A stretch of DNA of 19,661 nt from Cyanobacteria bacterium UBA11370 (GCA_003486645.1 DNGI01000394.1:393-20053), one strand, 5' to 3'. Positions 6,852 through 19,310 are shown, counted from the stretch's first letter. Translations and numbers: made by a program. The notes: generated by a model not told the origin, from the letters alone.

Positions 6852-8231
6852 ATGAGTACATTTGAAACTGATTACAAAGTTGACCATTTGTTTCTGTTGA
6901 TTGGTGAGAACCCCTTACCGAATTATGTGGCAGCGAAAACCTTGCTAGCAGAAGGCGGCAAACCCTATCTAATCTTCACCGAACACACCCAAAAACCTGC
7001 TAAACGTCTTAAGGAAGCATTAGATTTGAGTGATAAGGAAATGGTTTCTTTAGATAACAACGAATCCAATGCAGGGGAAATTAAAAAGAGGATTAGAGCG
7101 AAAATCAAGGAAATTCAAGACAATCCAGATAATACAAACAAGAAGCAATTTGGATTGAACTATACAGGCGGGACAAAAGCAATGGCTGTCCATGCCTATC
7201 AATCGCTACTTCAGCCTAGAGTTGAAGATCCTAATTACAAGCTTAACCCTGAACCTAGATTCAGTTACTTAGATTCCCGTCAATTAAAGATGCTGATTGA
7301 TCAGCCAACTAATCCCATTCCTTTAAATATACCTAAAGAGCCACTCGATTTTTCGCTAGAAAAGCTCTTTAAGTTACATGGTTTTACGCTCAGTAAACCA
7401 CCTAAAACTAATGTCACACTTCGTGAATTGGTAGAGGCTCTAGTGAATCACAAATCTGAGTGGCAAATTTGGTGTAGCAAAGTACTACGGCTAGAAGCCA
7501 GAAAGAAGATAGAGCTAGGAGAGGTCAAAAATGCTAATAACGCAGTAGAGAAGATTTTTGAATTAGGTGACTGGAAAAGCGCTGATGAATTGAGAAAATC
7601 ATCCTTGCCTATTCATGAATTGCCCGAAGAAATTACTGAGATTTTGAAACAAAATGAATTACTTGATGATAATGGATGTTTCTCTATACAAGAACTAGAA
7701 CAAGCAAGGTTAATACCAGAACCCTCTAAAGATAAAAAAAAGAAATATCCAAAAGAAATCTGTAAATGGCTTGAGGGAGTTTGGTTAGAGGATTTTGTTT
7801 TGCAGAAGTTAACAGACATTCAGGAACAAGAGAAAGAAGAAATTAATAACAATGTCAAAAAAGAAGAGGAAAGGTTAATAGATGAATTAGGAATGTCTTT
7901 TAATTTCCCTGAAAAAGAAAAAGAGGAGCTTGGTCATTTTGAATTTGATGTTGCCTTTTTGCGTGGATATCAACTTTTTGCGCTATCCTGTACAACTGAT
8001 AGCGATCCTGGGCTATCCAAGTTAAAACTATTTGAAGCTTATCGTCGAGCGCGGCAGATGGGAGGAGATGAGGCACGAGTTGCTTTAGTCTGCTGCTATG
8101 ACAAGCCTGAGAAAATCAAAAAAGGTTTTATGTCTCAAATTCCAGATGATAAGGTAAATGTTTTTGGTTCTGGCGACCTTGCCAACCTATCAGAAAAACT
8201 CAAAAACTGGATTCAGGAGGTAGATAACTAA
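6852..8231 (+). CDS. Card1/Can2-like CARF-domain nuclease (type III effector)
   Basis: 459 residues. The N-terminal CARF domain (about 8-140) has the family start FLLIGENPLPNYVAAK and the NYTGGTKAM motif (GGTK at 106-109) that contacts the cyclic oligoadenylate. The C-terminal part (about 305-459) is a PD-(D/E)xK fold of the Card1/Can2 (DUF1887) type: E313 in WLEDF, D366 in EFDVAFLRG, then the conserved SKLKLFEAYRRARQMGGDEAR. The expected ExK is replaced by S379-C-T381 (SCTT), which may mean altered metal binding. Between the domains lies a charged helical linker. It would be activated by the messenger from Cas10 and cut nucleic acid. It ends in TAATG, sharing one base with cas10. No strong ribosome site is seen; GGAG lies about 15 bases upstream. 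Confidence 0.85.
   Translation: MSTFETDYKVDHLFLLIGENPLPNYVAAKTLLAEGGKPYLIFTEHTQKPAKRLKEALDLSDKEMVSLDNNESNAGEIKKRIRAKIKEIQDNPDNTNKKQFGLNYTGGTKAMAVHAYQSLLQPRVEDPNYKLNPEPRFSYLDSRQLKMLIDQPTNPIPLNIPKEPLDFSLEKLFKLHGFTLSKPPKTNVTLRELVEALVNHKSEWQIWCSKVLRLEARKKIELGEVKNANNAVEKIFELGDWKSADELRKSSLPIHELPEEITEILKQNELLDDNGCFSIQELEQARLIPEPSKDKKKKYPKEICKWLEGVWLEDFVLQKLTDIQEQEKEEINNNVKKEEERLIDELGMSFNFPEKEKEELGHFEFDVAFLRGYQLFALSCTTDSDPGLSKLKLFEAYRRARQMGGDEARVALVCCYDKPEKIKKGFMSQIPDDKVNVFGSGDLANLSEKLKNWIQEVDN
8216..8221 (+). promoter_or_regulatory. Strong ribosome binding site for cas10
   Basis: An AGGAGG-like core inside the 3' end of the CARF gene sits 9-10 bases before the cas10 ATG at 8231. It fixes that start and indicates coupled translation across the TAATG junction. 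Confidence 0.7.
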
Positions 8232-9865
8232 TGAGTAAATACATTGCCACAGTAATTGATACCACTGGAATTCAGAAGTACATTTTCGGCAGTAATCGGC
8301 TGAAGGAAAATGTTGCTGGTTCTTACTTGGTGAAGTTAGCGACCGATGATTGGGTGAAAGAATGTTTGACAGATCTGGGTAATGTTTACATTCCTGATCG
8401 CAATCTCAATCAGGCTGAACCGCGCATTAACGAAGATACTGAGATTATTGCTGAGTTAATATACTCCGGTGGTGGCAATACGTTTTTATTATTCCGAGAT
8501 ACAGAAGAAAACTATGCCAGAAAATTTACTGAAGCATGGAGCAAAAAGATACTATTTGAAGCACCAGGACTCAATGTTGAAATTGTTCATCAACCCTTTG
8601 ACTGGGATCAGAGTTTGTTACAAAATGTAATTGAAAATGACCTAATCAAAGGCAAGCTAGAGATTCAAAAAAGAAATCCAAGACCTTCGGCTCCTTTATT
8701 GGGCTTAGGAGTTACAGTTAGTTGTATTTCCACTGGATTAGTTGCAGTAGATACAAGGAAAATTGACGGAACTATAAGACCAATATCGAGAGAGGTTGTT
8801 AAAAAGCTGGATAAAGTTGATGACGCTAACGAAGAACTGAGGAAGATACTATTTGACGATCGCAAACCGAGAAAGTGTAACGAACAGTACGATATCCCTC
8901 TAGATGTTGACGATTTAGGACGCTCGGAAAACGAAAGCAGCTATATCGCTGTAGTTCATATTGATGGTAATCGGATGGGGAAACGATTTGAAAGTTATGG
9001 AAAAAGCCAATCTGATAACCGAGAATTTATCATGGCAATGCGTAAGCTTTCCTGGGGAGTCAGCGAAGCTAGTCGCAAAGCTTTAGAAGCAGTCGGTCGT
9101 GCAGTAATTAAGTTAGTTGATGAGGACAAATTTGAGATTAAAGATAACTACTTACCATTTCGCCCAATTGTGTACGGTGGTGATGATATGACTTTTGTGT
9201 GTGATGGACGATTAGGCTTATCCTTAGCAGTTAAATTCTTAGAAAAATTTGAGGAATTTACTCAAGAATTACCTGATGGAAAAGGTAAAGCAACAGCTTG
9301 TGCAGGGATTGCTATTGTTAAAACTCACTATCCTTTTTCACGAGCTTATGCGTTGAGCGAATCATTATGCAGTCAAGGTAAACAATGGATGAAAAAAGAA
9401 ACAGATGATTATAAAAAATCATTGTTTTCTGCTCTTGATTGGCATATTGCAGCTAGCGGTCTTTTGGGAAGTATTGGTGAAATTCGCGATCGCGAGTACC
9501 GCGTTCAAATTCCAGATCTCGATAAAGCTGCTTCTTTAACCATGCGTCCAATGCGATCGCATCCCTGCCCAAATCAGTGGCGTACTTGGGCTGGCTTTTC
9601 CCAGGTAGTCAATGATTTTAAAACACATCAGGAATGGAAGGATCGCCGCAACAAAGTTATGGCTTTACGGGAAGTATTGCGACAAGGGAAGAAAGCGACT
9701 GAGCAATTTAGACAAGCTTACAGTTTAGAGAGTCTACCAACTTTTCCTGAAGCAAATTCTAGTCTTGCGAAAGAAGGTTGGTTTCCCTATGGTGAAAATA
9801 TTGAGATATGTGGCTATTTTGACGCGATTGAAGCGATGGATTTTTACACCCCTCTAGAAGAATAA
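8231..9865 (+). CDS. cas10: Cas10 family protein without HD domain (type III-D)
   Basis: 544 residues, shorter than usual Cas10. The protein begins directly with the first palm domain (ATVIDTTGIQKYIFGSNRL), with GGGN at 80-83 typical of that domain. The second palm starts at VVHIDGNRMGKRF (D245) and carries an intact GGDD at 316-319, the site that makes cyclic oligoadenylates from ATP when target RNA is bound. A helical C-terminal part (about 400-544) matches domain 4. There is no N-terminal HD nuclease, so DNA cleavage by this subunit is not expected. The middle region has no paired CxxC, so the usual zinc ribbon is also missing. Lack of HD is typical of III-D. Only 4 bases separate it from the next gene. 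Confidence 0.93.
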   Translation: MSKYIATVIDTTGIQKYIFGSNRLKENVAGSYLVKLATDDWVKECLTDLGNVYIPDRNLNQAEPRINEDTEIIAELIYSGGGNTFLLFRDTEENYARKFTEAWSKKILFEAPGLNVEIVHQPFDWDQSLLQNVIENDLIKGKLEIQKRNPRPSAPLLGLGVTVSCISTGLVAVDTRKIDGTIRPISREVVKKLDKVDDANEELRKILFDDRKPRKCNEQYDIPLDVDDLGRSENESSYIAVVHIDGNRMGKRFESYGKSQSDNREFIMAMRKLSWGVSEASRKALEAVGRAVIKLVDEDKFEIKDNYLPFRPIVYGGDDMTFVCDGRLGLSLAVKFLEKFEEFTQELPDGKGKATACAGIAIVKTHYPFSRAYALSESLCSQGKQWMKKETDDYKKSLFSALDWHIAASGLLGSIGEIRDREYRVQIPDLDKAASLTMRPMRSHPCPNQWRTWAGFSQVVNDFKTHQEWKDRRNKVMALREVLRQGKKATEQFRQAYSLESLPTFPEANSSLAKEGWFPYGENIEICGYFDAIEAMDFYTPLEE

Positions 9866-9869
9866 CTAA

Positions 9870-10586
9870 ATGAGTACCTATACCTTAAAAATTAAACTTC
9901 TGAGTGATGCTACTTTTGGTCGTGGAGACGGAGTAGCAGGGTTAGTTGACCAAGAAGTAGAACACGATCGCTATGGATTTCCTTATTTACGGGGACGCAC
10001 TCTTAAAGGTTTGCTGAGTGAAGAGTGCGATAATTTAATCGCTGTGCTACCAGAAGATAGTCAGCGTCAGCACTGGCAAGAAATCGCTAATTGTTTATTT
10101 GGTATACCGGGAAGTACCCTTGAAACTCAGGGAAAAGTTCATGTTGGAGATGCTTGTTTACCTAGCGATTTACGTTATGCGATCGCAGCACAGCTAGATG
10201 CAGAGCAAAAGAAAAAGCAACGCGACCCCAAATATAAACCAACTCTAACTTCTACAGATATTTTAGAATCTCTTACTACCATTCGTCGCCAAACTGCGAT
10301 CGATCCAGAAGATGGTGCACCTACTGAACATAGTTTGCGATCGGATCGTGTAATTCTGCGAGAATTACCTTTTGAATCAAAACTGTTATTTGAAACTGAA
10401 CTCAAAAAAGATTCTGAAGAAGATCGGGATATGTTAGCACTTCTGGCAGTGGGTACATTAGCATTGCGACGAATTGGGAGTGGACGCAATCGAGGAAGAG
10501 GTCACGTACAATGCAGCCTGCATAACTCAACCAATGAGATTACAAAAAATATGAATTATATCGAGCATTTCGGGAGAATCAAATGA
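9870..10586 (+). CDS. csm3: Cas7-family RAMP protein (Csm3-like), single domain
   Basis: 238 residues, the usual size for Csm3. It would be a backbone subunit binding crRNA and cutting target RNA. Seen: the N-terminal RAMP strand, then GLVDQEVEHDRYGFPYLRGRTLKG, where D27 falls where Csm3 has its catalytic aspartate (D33) and RGRTLKG replaces the usual PGSSLKG. A C-terminal glycine-rich loop GSGRNRGRGH lies at 203-212. A charged segment at about 120-135 (EQKKKQRDPKYK) is extra. It overlaps csx10 by ATGA. In the related Synechocystis III-D variant complex, a Cas7 of this kind is fused to Cas5; here it is a separate gene. Confidence 0.87.
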   Translation: MSTYTLKIKLLSDATFGRGDGVAGLVDQEVEHDRYGFPYLRGRTLKGLLSEECDNLIAVLPEDSQRQHWQEIANCLFGIPGSTLETQGKVHVGDACLPSDLRYAIAAQLDAEQKKKQRDPKYKPTLTSTDILESLTTIRRQTAIDPEDGAPTEHSLRSDRVILRELPFESKLLFETELKKDSEEDRDMLALLAVGTLALRRIGSGRNRGRGHVQCSLHNSTNEITKNMNYIEHFGRIK

Positions 10587-12335
10587 AAGAAGTTACTTTT
10601 TTATTGCATACTCAGCAACCAATTCTAGCGACATCCCTACAGGGAGATCCTAATAGCGATGTATCGTATCCCTATATTCCTGGCAGCATGATTCGCGGGG
10701 TTTTAATTGGTCGCTATCTCAATCACCTCAAAAAGCATCATGGATTGCAAGAAGCCGATGATATTCTAGATATTCAGCGTTTCCCAAAAGTAAGCCGATT
10801 GTTTTTTGACGATGAAAAAACCCGTTATTTGAATGCTTATCCTGCTGATACTAACCAAAAACGTACTTTACCTGTACCGCGTTCTTGGTACAAGGATAAA
10901 GGTGTGGAATTTTCTGATAAAACAGATGAAGATGTATACGATTTCAGTAAGATTCCAGTTGATGAACGAGAGGAAAATTTATCACCTAAACTCTTAAAGG
11001 AAGACTTCTGTACTGTAGAAGATAACGATGTACTTTTTTACAGAGTGAAGCGACGAATCAATATTCACAATCAACGAGATCGCAAAAAAGGCAGAGGGAC
11101 AGAGGGGAATGGTGCTATATTTTGCTACGATGCCATAGATGCAAAGCAGACTTTTCAAGCTGTTGTCTTATGTGACTCTGAAGAAGATAAAGGCACTATT
11201 GAATCTTTATTACAATCAAAAGATATCTGGTTAGGTGGTTCCCAAAGTGCAGGCTACGGTCACACCATAATAGAGTTAGTAACAAACAAGAAAGTTCCTA
11301 ACGAGAGTGATTGGTATGAAGTAGGACTTCCTCCCCAAAAGCGAATAGAGCGAAACGAAAATTTAACGATAACGCTTCTCAGTGATACCATTGTACGGAA
11401 TGACTGCGGACAAGTAGTAGCCGATCCAGAAGTATTACGTCATTTACTTTCAAAACTTCTGGCTGTCGATATTCAATTCAAAAAAATTAAATACAAAAAT
11501 GAATCAGGAGAAGAAAAAGAAATTGAAGATGGCATTTACGCCAGTAGTCTGATTGTTGGAGGATTTAATCGCAAATGGGGACTACCTTTACCTCAAACAC
11601 CAGCTTTTGCAGCAGGAAGTGTGTTTGTTTTTAACAAAGTTGACCTAGATTTGCCAAGACTTAAAGCACTTGAGGAACAAGGAATTGGAGAGCGTAGAGT
11701 AGATGGTTTTGGGCGAATTGTCGTTAACTGGTTAGATGATGAACAGACTGAATATAATGCAAGATTAGCACAGTCACAAACCAGAGCAGTTAACACCACT
11801 AAACCATTAGCATCTGAATCATTAAAAATAGCTCAAGATATCGCTAATAGAATAGTACGAAAAAGACTTGATGAACTGCTGTTAAAGCAAGTTAGTAGTA
11901 TCGAACTGCTCAAGAAAGACAAAATTTCTAACAGTCAACTCTCTCGATTGATGATTGTAACTAGAAAAGCTTTATCTGACCTTGATATCGAAAATGAAAA
12001 AACGGAATCTGAACGCAAAACTGTTACGCAAATAGCCGAACCTGTTCGGGATTTACTACACAATTTGCCATCTAACGCTCGCAAACAATTCGAGAGTATC
12101 AGACTAAGTACAGGTGAAAGACTAGATGAGAAAATTCAAAACTGGCTGGATTTTCCAGATAGCTGGCTTAGTAACTCTTGGCGTAGCGATCCACAAACTA
12201 AAGATTTAGTGGTTGCTGGTAAACCAACTGTGACGATTGCTGGTGTACCGCAAGATTTTGATAATTATGTAGCACTAGAATATTCGCTTCGATTAATTAT
12301 GGCAATTGCCAAAAAAACCATGAAGGAGAAACATA

Positions 12336-12343
<8 letters not shown>
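10583..12343 (+). CDS. csx10: Csx10 family RAMP (Cas5-like), probable Cas11-like C-terminal half
   Basis: 586 residues, long for Csx10. The N-terminus has YPYIPGSMIRGVL (29-41), an acidic central region, and a glycine loop GGSQSAGYGH ending at H227. A second RAMP fold follows, ending GIGERRVDGFGRIVVNW (GFGR at 375-378), a sequence characteristic of Csx10. It should cap the crRNA 5' handle as Cas5 does. Residues about 410-586 are strongly helical, with little beta pattern and many Lys/Glu/Leu heptads. Their position after Cas5 suggests a fused Cas11-like small subunit, since no separate Cas11 gene is present; this is inference. It starts in a 4-base overlap with cas7 and ends in an 8-base overlap with the next gene. 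Confidence 0.85.
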
Positions 12344-15031
<2,688 letters not shown>

Positions 15032-15035
<4 letters not shown>

Positions 15036-15616
15036 TTGCGAATTTCCAATTTTCTCAAAAAATGACCGCTGAAGAATACCTAGAATGGGAAGCCAAGCAA
15101 GAATTTCGGCATGAGTACGTTGACGGAGAAATTATTGCTATGACAGGAGGCTCTCTGCCTCATAATGACATTGCTCTCAACTTTTATACTGCGCTAAGAC
15201 CTCATGTACGTCAGAGAGGCTGTCGAGTTAATGTGTCAGATGCGAAAGTTCAGGCTCGTAAAAATAGTCGCTATTTCTATCCCGATTTAGTTGTTAGTTG
15301 CGATCCTGATGACTTAAAATCACGGGAATTTATTCAAAACCCGAAAGTTATTGTTGAGGTTCTTTCTCCGAGTACAGCCAATTACGATCGCACCAAAAAA
15401 CTCAAGTATTATCGCCAGATTCCGAGTTTGCAAGAATACGTTTTAGTGGATTCAGAAGAAATAGGACTTGAAATTTATCGTCGAGGGGAAGGCAAAATGT
15501 GGCTTTACTATCAGTATGAAGTTGGGGAGGCGATCGCTTTAGAAAGTATTGAGTTTGAGTGTCTGATCGACCTGCTGTATGAAGGGGTTAGTTTTGGCGA
15601 TGAATCAAAGCCGTAG
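15032..15616 (+). CDS. Uma2 family (DUF820) PD-(D/E)xK nuclease-like protein
   Basis: 194 residues. Typical Uma2 layout: MTAEEYLEWE near the start, RHEYVDGEIIAMTGG, then D85 in YPDLVV and E109 in IVEVLSPSTANYDRTKKL, the nuclease-fold core. The family is highly expanded in cyanobacteria and its function is unproven. I chose ATG 15032 because GAGGAG lies 8-9 bases upstream and it gives the family's N-terminus; an in-frame start at 14993 would add 13 unrelated residues. It is coupled to csx19 by ATGA but separated from DUF29 by 24 bases. It may be a passenger rather than part of the CRISPR machinery. Confidence 0.9.
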
Positions 15617-15640
15617 ATTTAACTACTTAGGAGAAAGATA

Positions 15641-16111
15641 ATGACAAAAATGATACCAAAAACTGATACTCTTTACGAGCGTGATTTTGTGGCATGGTGT
15701 GAAGATACCGCTGCCAAACTCAGAATGCGGGATATAGATAATTTAGATTTTGACAATTTAATTGAGGAGATCGAAAGTTTGGGAAGAAGCGATCGCCGAG
15801 AATTAAGAAATCGATTGATGGTACTAATGACTCATATTCTTAAACGAATGTACGTCAATAGTCCTGAAAATTTCAATGGTTGGGAAGTGACAATTGTAGA
15901 GCAACGGCAACCAATTAAAAGTTTATTAGAAGACTCTCCTAGTCTGAAACCTTATCTAGCAGAAATATTACCTAAAGTCTATGCTGATGCGCTAGAGAGT
16001 GTTCGATTTGAGTATAAACAGACTGAGTTTCCTAATTCGTGGCAATTTGACGTTGAAACTGACGTACTTTTATCGAAAAAATACTGGGAGGATAATGCAG
16101 ATGAGTCCTAA
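15641..16111 (+). CDS. DUF29 family protein
   Basis: 156 residues, matching the DUF29 family common in cyanobacteria. Recognised from LYERDFVAWCEDTAAKLR near the start, DNLIEEIESLGRSDRRELRNRLMVLMTHILK, and a C-terminal FPNSWQFDVETDVL. It is almost wholly helical. Function is unknown. The ATG follows TTAGGAGAAAGATA, a good ribosome site. Its 3' end overlaps the next RAMP gene by 11 bases. Together with Uma2 it splits the III-D subunit genes. Confidence 0.88.
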   Translation: MTKMIPKTDTLYERDFVAWCEDTAAKLRMRDIDNLDFDNLIEEIESLGRSDRRELRNRLMVLMTHILKRMYVNSPENFNGWEVTIVEQRQPIKSLLEDSPSLKPYLAEILPKVYADALESVRFEYKQTEFPNSWQFDVETDVLLSKKYWEDNADES

Positions 16112-18557
16112 GCATATTTCTCAAGTTCCAGAATTTATTAAAGACGATAAAGGAAGAGATATTCCACGTAGAGCGATCGCACCCTACAACTTTGTCGAAC
16201 TTCCGCATAAAGTTGTCGAAGCAGAAGATTTACCAAGTGGCGATCGCTATCATCCAGATTATCACACTGGCAGAATTGAATGTACTTTAACTACAGAATC
16301 TCCGCTGTATATTCGCTGTGGAATGACTCCCTCTGATTTTATTAAATACTCAGAGATGCCAGAAAAATACTTAAAGCCACCAAAAAATGCGACAGAGCAA
16401 CAGAAAAAACAGTGGGAAGAGGAGAAAAAACAATGGGAAACTGAAAGAAGAACAGTTTTAGCTCCATTTTTCACATACCGAAGCGATCTTCTTCCTGTTC
16501 TTCCGGGTAGCAGTTTACGAGGAATGCTGCGGACTTTGGTTGAGATAGTTAGTTTTAGCAAAATTGATAGAGTATCAGACGAGCATCGGCTGTTTTTTCG
16601 TGCAGTTGCATCCAATCCAGATAAAGAATCTTGGGGACAAGAATACAAGAAGTACGTTGAACCTAAAAAAGTTAAAGCTGGTTATCTAAAAAAAGATAAC
16701 CAAGGTTGGTATATCCAACCCGCTGAGACTGATGAGACTGAAAAAGGTGCAACATTTGCTTGGGTTAGGGAAAACTCTCTCAGCTTGCCAAATTTTAAAA
16801 AATTTAATGACGATAAATATCAACCTCAGTATATTCCTATTAGTTATGAAAGGGCAGATGTAGATAAAACAGATAGAGCTAAACGCTTATTTGCCCATAA
16901 TGTCGAATTGCCATACACTCACCTCAAAAAAGGTGTACTCGTCACAAGTGGACACATGAAACAGGGAGAAGAAGATCAATTTTCTCCGCGCCGAAATCAC
17001 TGCATAGTTTTTGCTGAGGATAAAAATGCCGACCCATTACGAATCGATGATACAGCGATCGCACACTATCGTAATGCTCTGACTGATTTTCAGAAAGAAT
17101 CTCCTTTTGACAAGGATTGGGGAGTTTTGAAATTAGAAGCACAAAAAGATCGTCCTGTGTTCTACTCTGATCCTGGAGATGAAAAGATAGTAGGATTTTT
17201 TGGGCAAAGCCCTAATTTTCGTATTCCCTACTCTCTTGAAGGTAACGGTCATGCAACAACTGTGGTGGATTTTATTCCTAAAAAACTGAGTAACCCTTAT
17301 ATAATTAATTGGAGTAATGCGCCAATTAATTTTTCTGTAAGGCTTCTGAGAATTAATTTCTTGGTTGGCATTTTATTTGTATCCACTCCTTTAATCGATC
17401 TAGCTGAGGCAATCTTTGGTTGGGTTAAGCAACAATCTAAAGAGAAAAAATTACCTAAATATTTTAATAAACAAAGAGCAGGTCGGATATTTGTTACTGA
17501 TGCTGTATATCAAAGCAGTCAAAATGGTATATTTTATGAAACTGAACCCTTAACTCCACAAATTTTATCTGAGCCAAAGCCAAGCTACTTTCCGCATTAT
17601 CTAGTTCAACCCAATGTAGACAAATTAGAACTCAAACACTATGCAAGTCAACCTATTACAGAAACTGTGATTCGTGGACATAAGCTATATTGGCATAAAG
17701 GAAGTAATCCTGATTTTAAACTTCCACAGCCCAAAAAAATTATTGATTCAACGAAAAAACTCAAGGTTTCAGATACTCAAATAACTAGAATTAAACCAAT
17801 CAAAAAAGGCGTAACTTTTAAGTTTACTATCCACTTTGAAAACCTGAGTAAGGTTGAACTGGGTGCGCTGTTGTGGGTGTTGAGTCTTAGCAGCGAGAAG
17901 TCAGAAACACTTGAAACTGGCAAACCAGACGAAAAATACTGTTTTTCTCTTGGTATGGGTAAACCGCTAGGGATGGGTGCGGTGAAAATTGACTATGAAT
18001 TGTATTTGAACAAGCGTAAAGAACGCTACAGCAATCTATTTAACGCTAACAGTACTGACTGGAAAACTGGTGAAGAAGACCAATCTCAAACAGCTAAAGA
18101 AGAGGGAGAATCCGTCAAAGCATTTGAGAAGTACGTGCTTGATAGGATTTGTTGTCAGGACTATCTAAAAGATAAAACTAGAGAACAACTACAACATTTA
18201 AAGGAATTGCCACGTATTGAAATGTTATTGGCAATGTTAAGGTGCGATGAAACTCCACAGACAAAAGACACTCGGTACATGACAATTGATGCTAAAGAGT
18301 ATCAAAATCGTCCAGTGCTACCAACTCCTTTAGATGTAATAAGAATACCAGATAACCGCAGATGCGATCGCACTTCAAGTCATTCAAATTCTAATTTGCC
18401 AAAGCCAATAATTAAAAAATCATCCCCAGCAGTATCAAATCCAAAAACGCAATCTAATTCACCTAAGCCAAAACCTACACAGAAGACTGAACGAGATGAA
18501 GGTGGAAATGGTGTGAATTTTGCAACTCAAAGACCACCAAAACCGCCAAAACGTTAA
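16101..18557 (+). CDS. TIGR03986 family RAMP protein (Cas7-insertion type)
   Basis: 818 residues, a very large RAMP. Near the start is PYNFVELPHKVV, family-typical, then a Gln/Lys/Glu-rich helix (about 95-115, EQQKKQWEEEKKQWE) and the RAMP motif LPGSSLRGML at 134-143. A long insertion follows before the closing glycine-rich loop FSLGMGKPLGMGAVKI at 615-630. The last 60-70 residues are Pro/Ser/Lys-rich and look disordered, ending RPPKPPKR. In the Synechocystis variant complex the Cas7-insertion protein is a distal backbone subunit. I chose ATG 16101 over the ATG at 16095 because GGGAGG is 9 bases away from the former but only 3 from the latter. It is the last gene of the run. Confidence 0.85.
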   Translation: MSPKHISQVPEFIKDDKGRDIPRRAIAPYNFVELPHKVVEAEDLPSGDRYHPDYHTGRIECTLTTESPLYIRCGMTPSDFIKYSEMPEKYLKPPKNATEQQKKQWEEEKKQWETERRTVLAPFFTYRSDLLPVLPGSSLRGMLRTLVEIVSFSKIDRVSDEHRLFFRAVASNPDKESWGQEYKKYVEPKKVKAGYLKKDNQGWYIQPAETDETEKGATFAWVRENSLSLPNFKKFNDDKYQPQYIPISYERADVDKTDRAKRLFAHNVELPYTHLKKGVLVTSGHMKQGEEDQFSPRRNHCIVFAEDKNADPLRIDDTAIAHYRNALTDFQKESPFDKDWGVLKLEAQKDRPVFYSDPGDEKIVGFFGQSPNFRIPYSLEGNGHATTVVDFIPKKLSNPYIINWSNAPINFSVRLLRINFLVGILFVSTPLIDLAEAIFGWVKQQSKEKKLPKYFNKQRAGRIFVTDAVYQSSQNGIFYETEPLTPQILSEPKPSYFPHYLVQPNVDKLELKHYASQPITETVIRGHKLYWHKGSNPDFKLPQPKKIIDSTKKLKVSDTQITRIKPIKKGVTFKFTIHFENLSKVELGALLWVLSLSSEKSETLETGKPDEKYCFSLGMGKPLGMGAVKIDYELYLNKRKERYSNLFNANSTDWKTGEEDQSQTAKEEGESVKAFEKYVLDRICCQDYLKDKTREQLQHLKELPRIEMLLAMLRCDETPQTKDTRYMTIDAKEYQNRPVLPTPLDVIRIPDNRRCDRTSSHSNSNLPKPIIKKSSPAVSNPKTQSNSPKPKPTQKTERDEGGNGVNFATQRPPKPPKR

Positions 18558-18682
18558 AGCGATCGCACCCTCCCATCCTCCATCCCACCAAAAGCGATCG
18601 CTCACCTTTTTCCGACAGTGCGAATTGCAACTCGATGAGAAAGTAGCGGCTTAATTCTCAACTATGTTGGAATCTTGTATTC
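18558..18682. other. Spacer between the III-D operon and cas3 fragment
   Basis: Two HIP1 octamers (18559-18566, 18594-18601) flank a C-rich stretch; no gene and no clear terminator hairpin. A cas3 promoter may lie in the second half. Confidence 0.5.
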
Positions 18683-19300
18683 ATGACCATCACCCAATAC
18701 TTCCACACCCTCACTAACTTCCCACCCCGTCAATTCCAACTCCAAACTATTGAAAAACTCCTCAATCGCCAAAACATCCTCCTCCGCGCCCCCACAGGTT
18801 CCGGGAAAACAGAAACCGCGATCGCACCCTTCCTCTTCGCCAAAACCCTACAGTGCGACTTCCCTAACAAGCTAATTTACGTCGTCCCCTTGAGAACCCT
18901 CGCCAACAGTTTACGCGAACGGGCAGAAACATTAGCGAGAACCTGGGAGACTTTCACTCCTCCCTCTCGTCCTTTGGTGGTGACACTGCAAACTGGAGAG
19001 AACCCAGAAGATCCCCGATTTGAGGGTGATATTGTATTCTGCACTATCGACCAAATGTTAAGCAGCTTTCTCAATATTCCCTACTCGGTGGGACGGGGTT
19101 CTGCTAATGTTAATGCCGGAGCAATTTTTGCCTCCTATTTGGTTTTTGACGAACTACACTTACTCGATCCAGACCGTTCATTTACTACTGTTCTCAAAGT
19201 GTTGGAACAAGTCAAGGGTATTTCACCATTTTTATTAATGACTGCGACGTTAACTGATGAACTTGCTATTCAGATTAAACAATTAATTGATGGTTCATAG
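18683..19300 (+). pseudogene. cas3: cas3 helicase, truncated after motif III
   Basis: 205 residues of a normally 700-800 residue protein. Seen: FPPRQFQLQTIEKLL (Q-motif region), Walker A APTGSGKT (36-43), VVPLRTLANSLRERAE (motif Ia), DELH (156-159) and MTATLTDEL with TAT at 187-189. The second RecA domain with motifs IV-VI and the Cas3 C-terminus are absent. After the stop, none of the three frames continues the helicase; instead a repeat element begins at about 19311. The first-half motifs and the CRISPR neighbourhood point to Cas3 of a type I system (I-D or similar), but another DEAD-box helicase cannot be excluded. Helicase activity is not expected from this fragment. Confidence 0.75.
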
Positions 19301-19310
19301 TTTAATTCCT

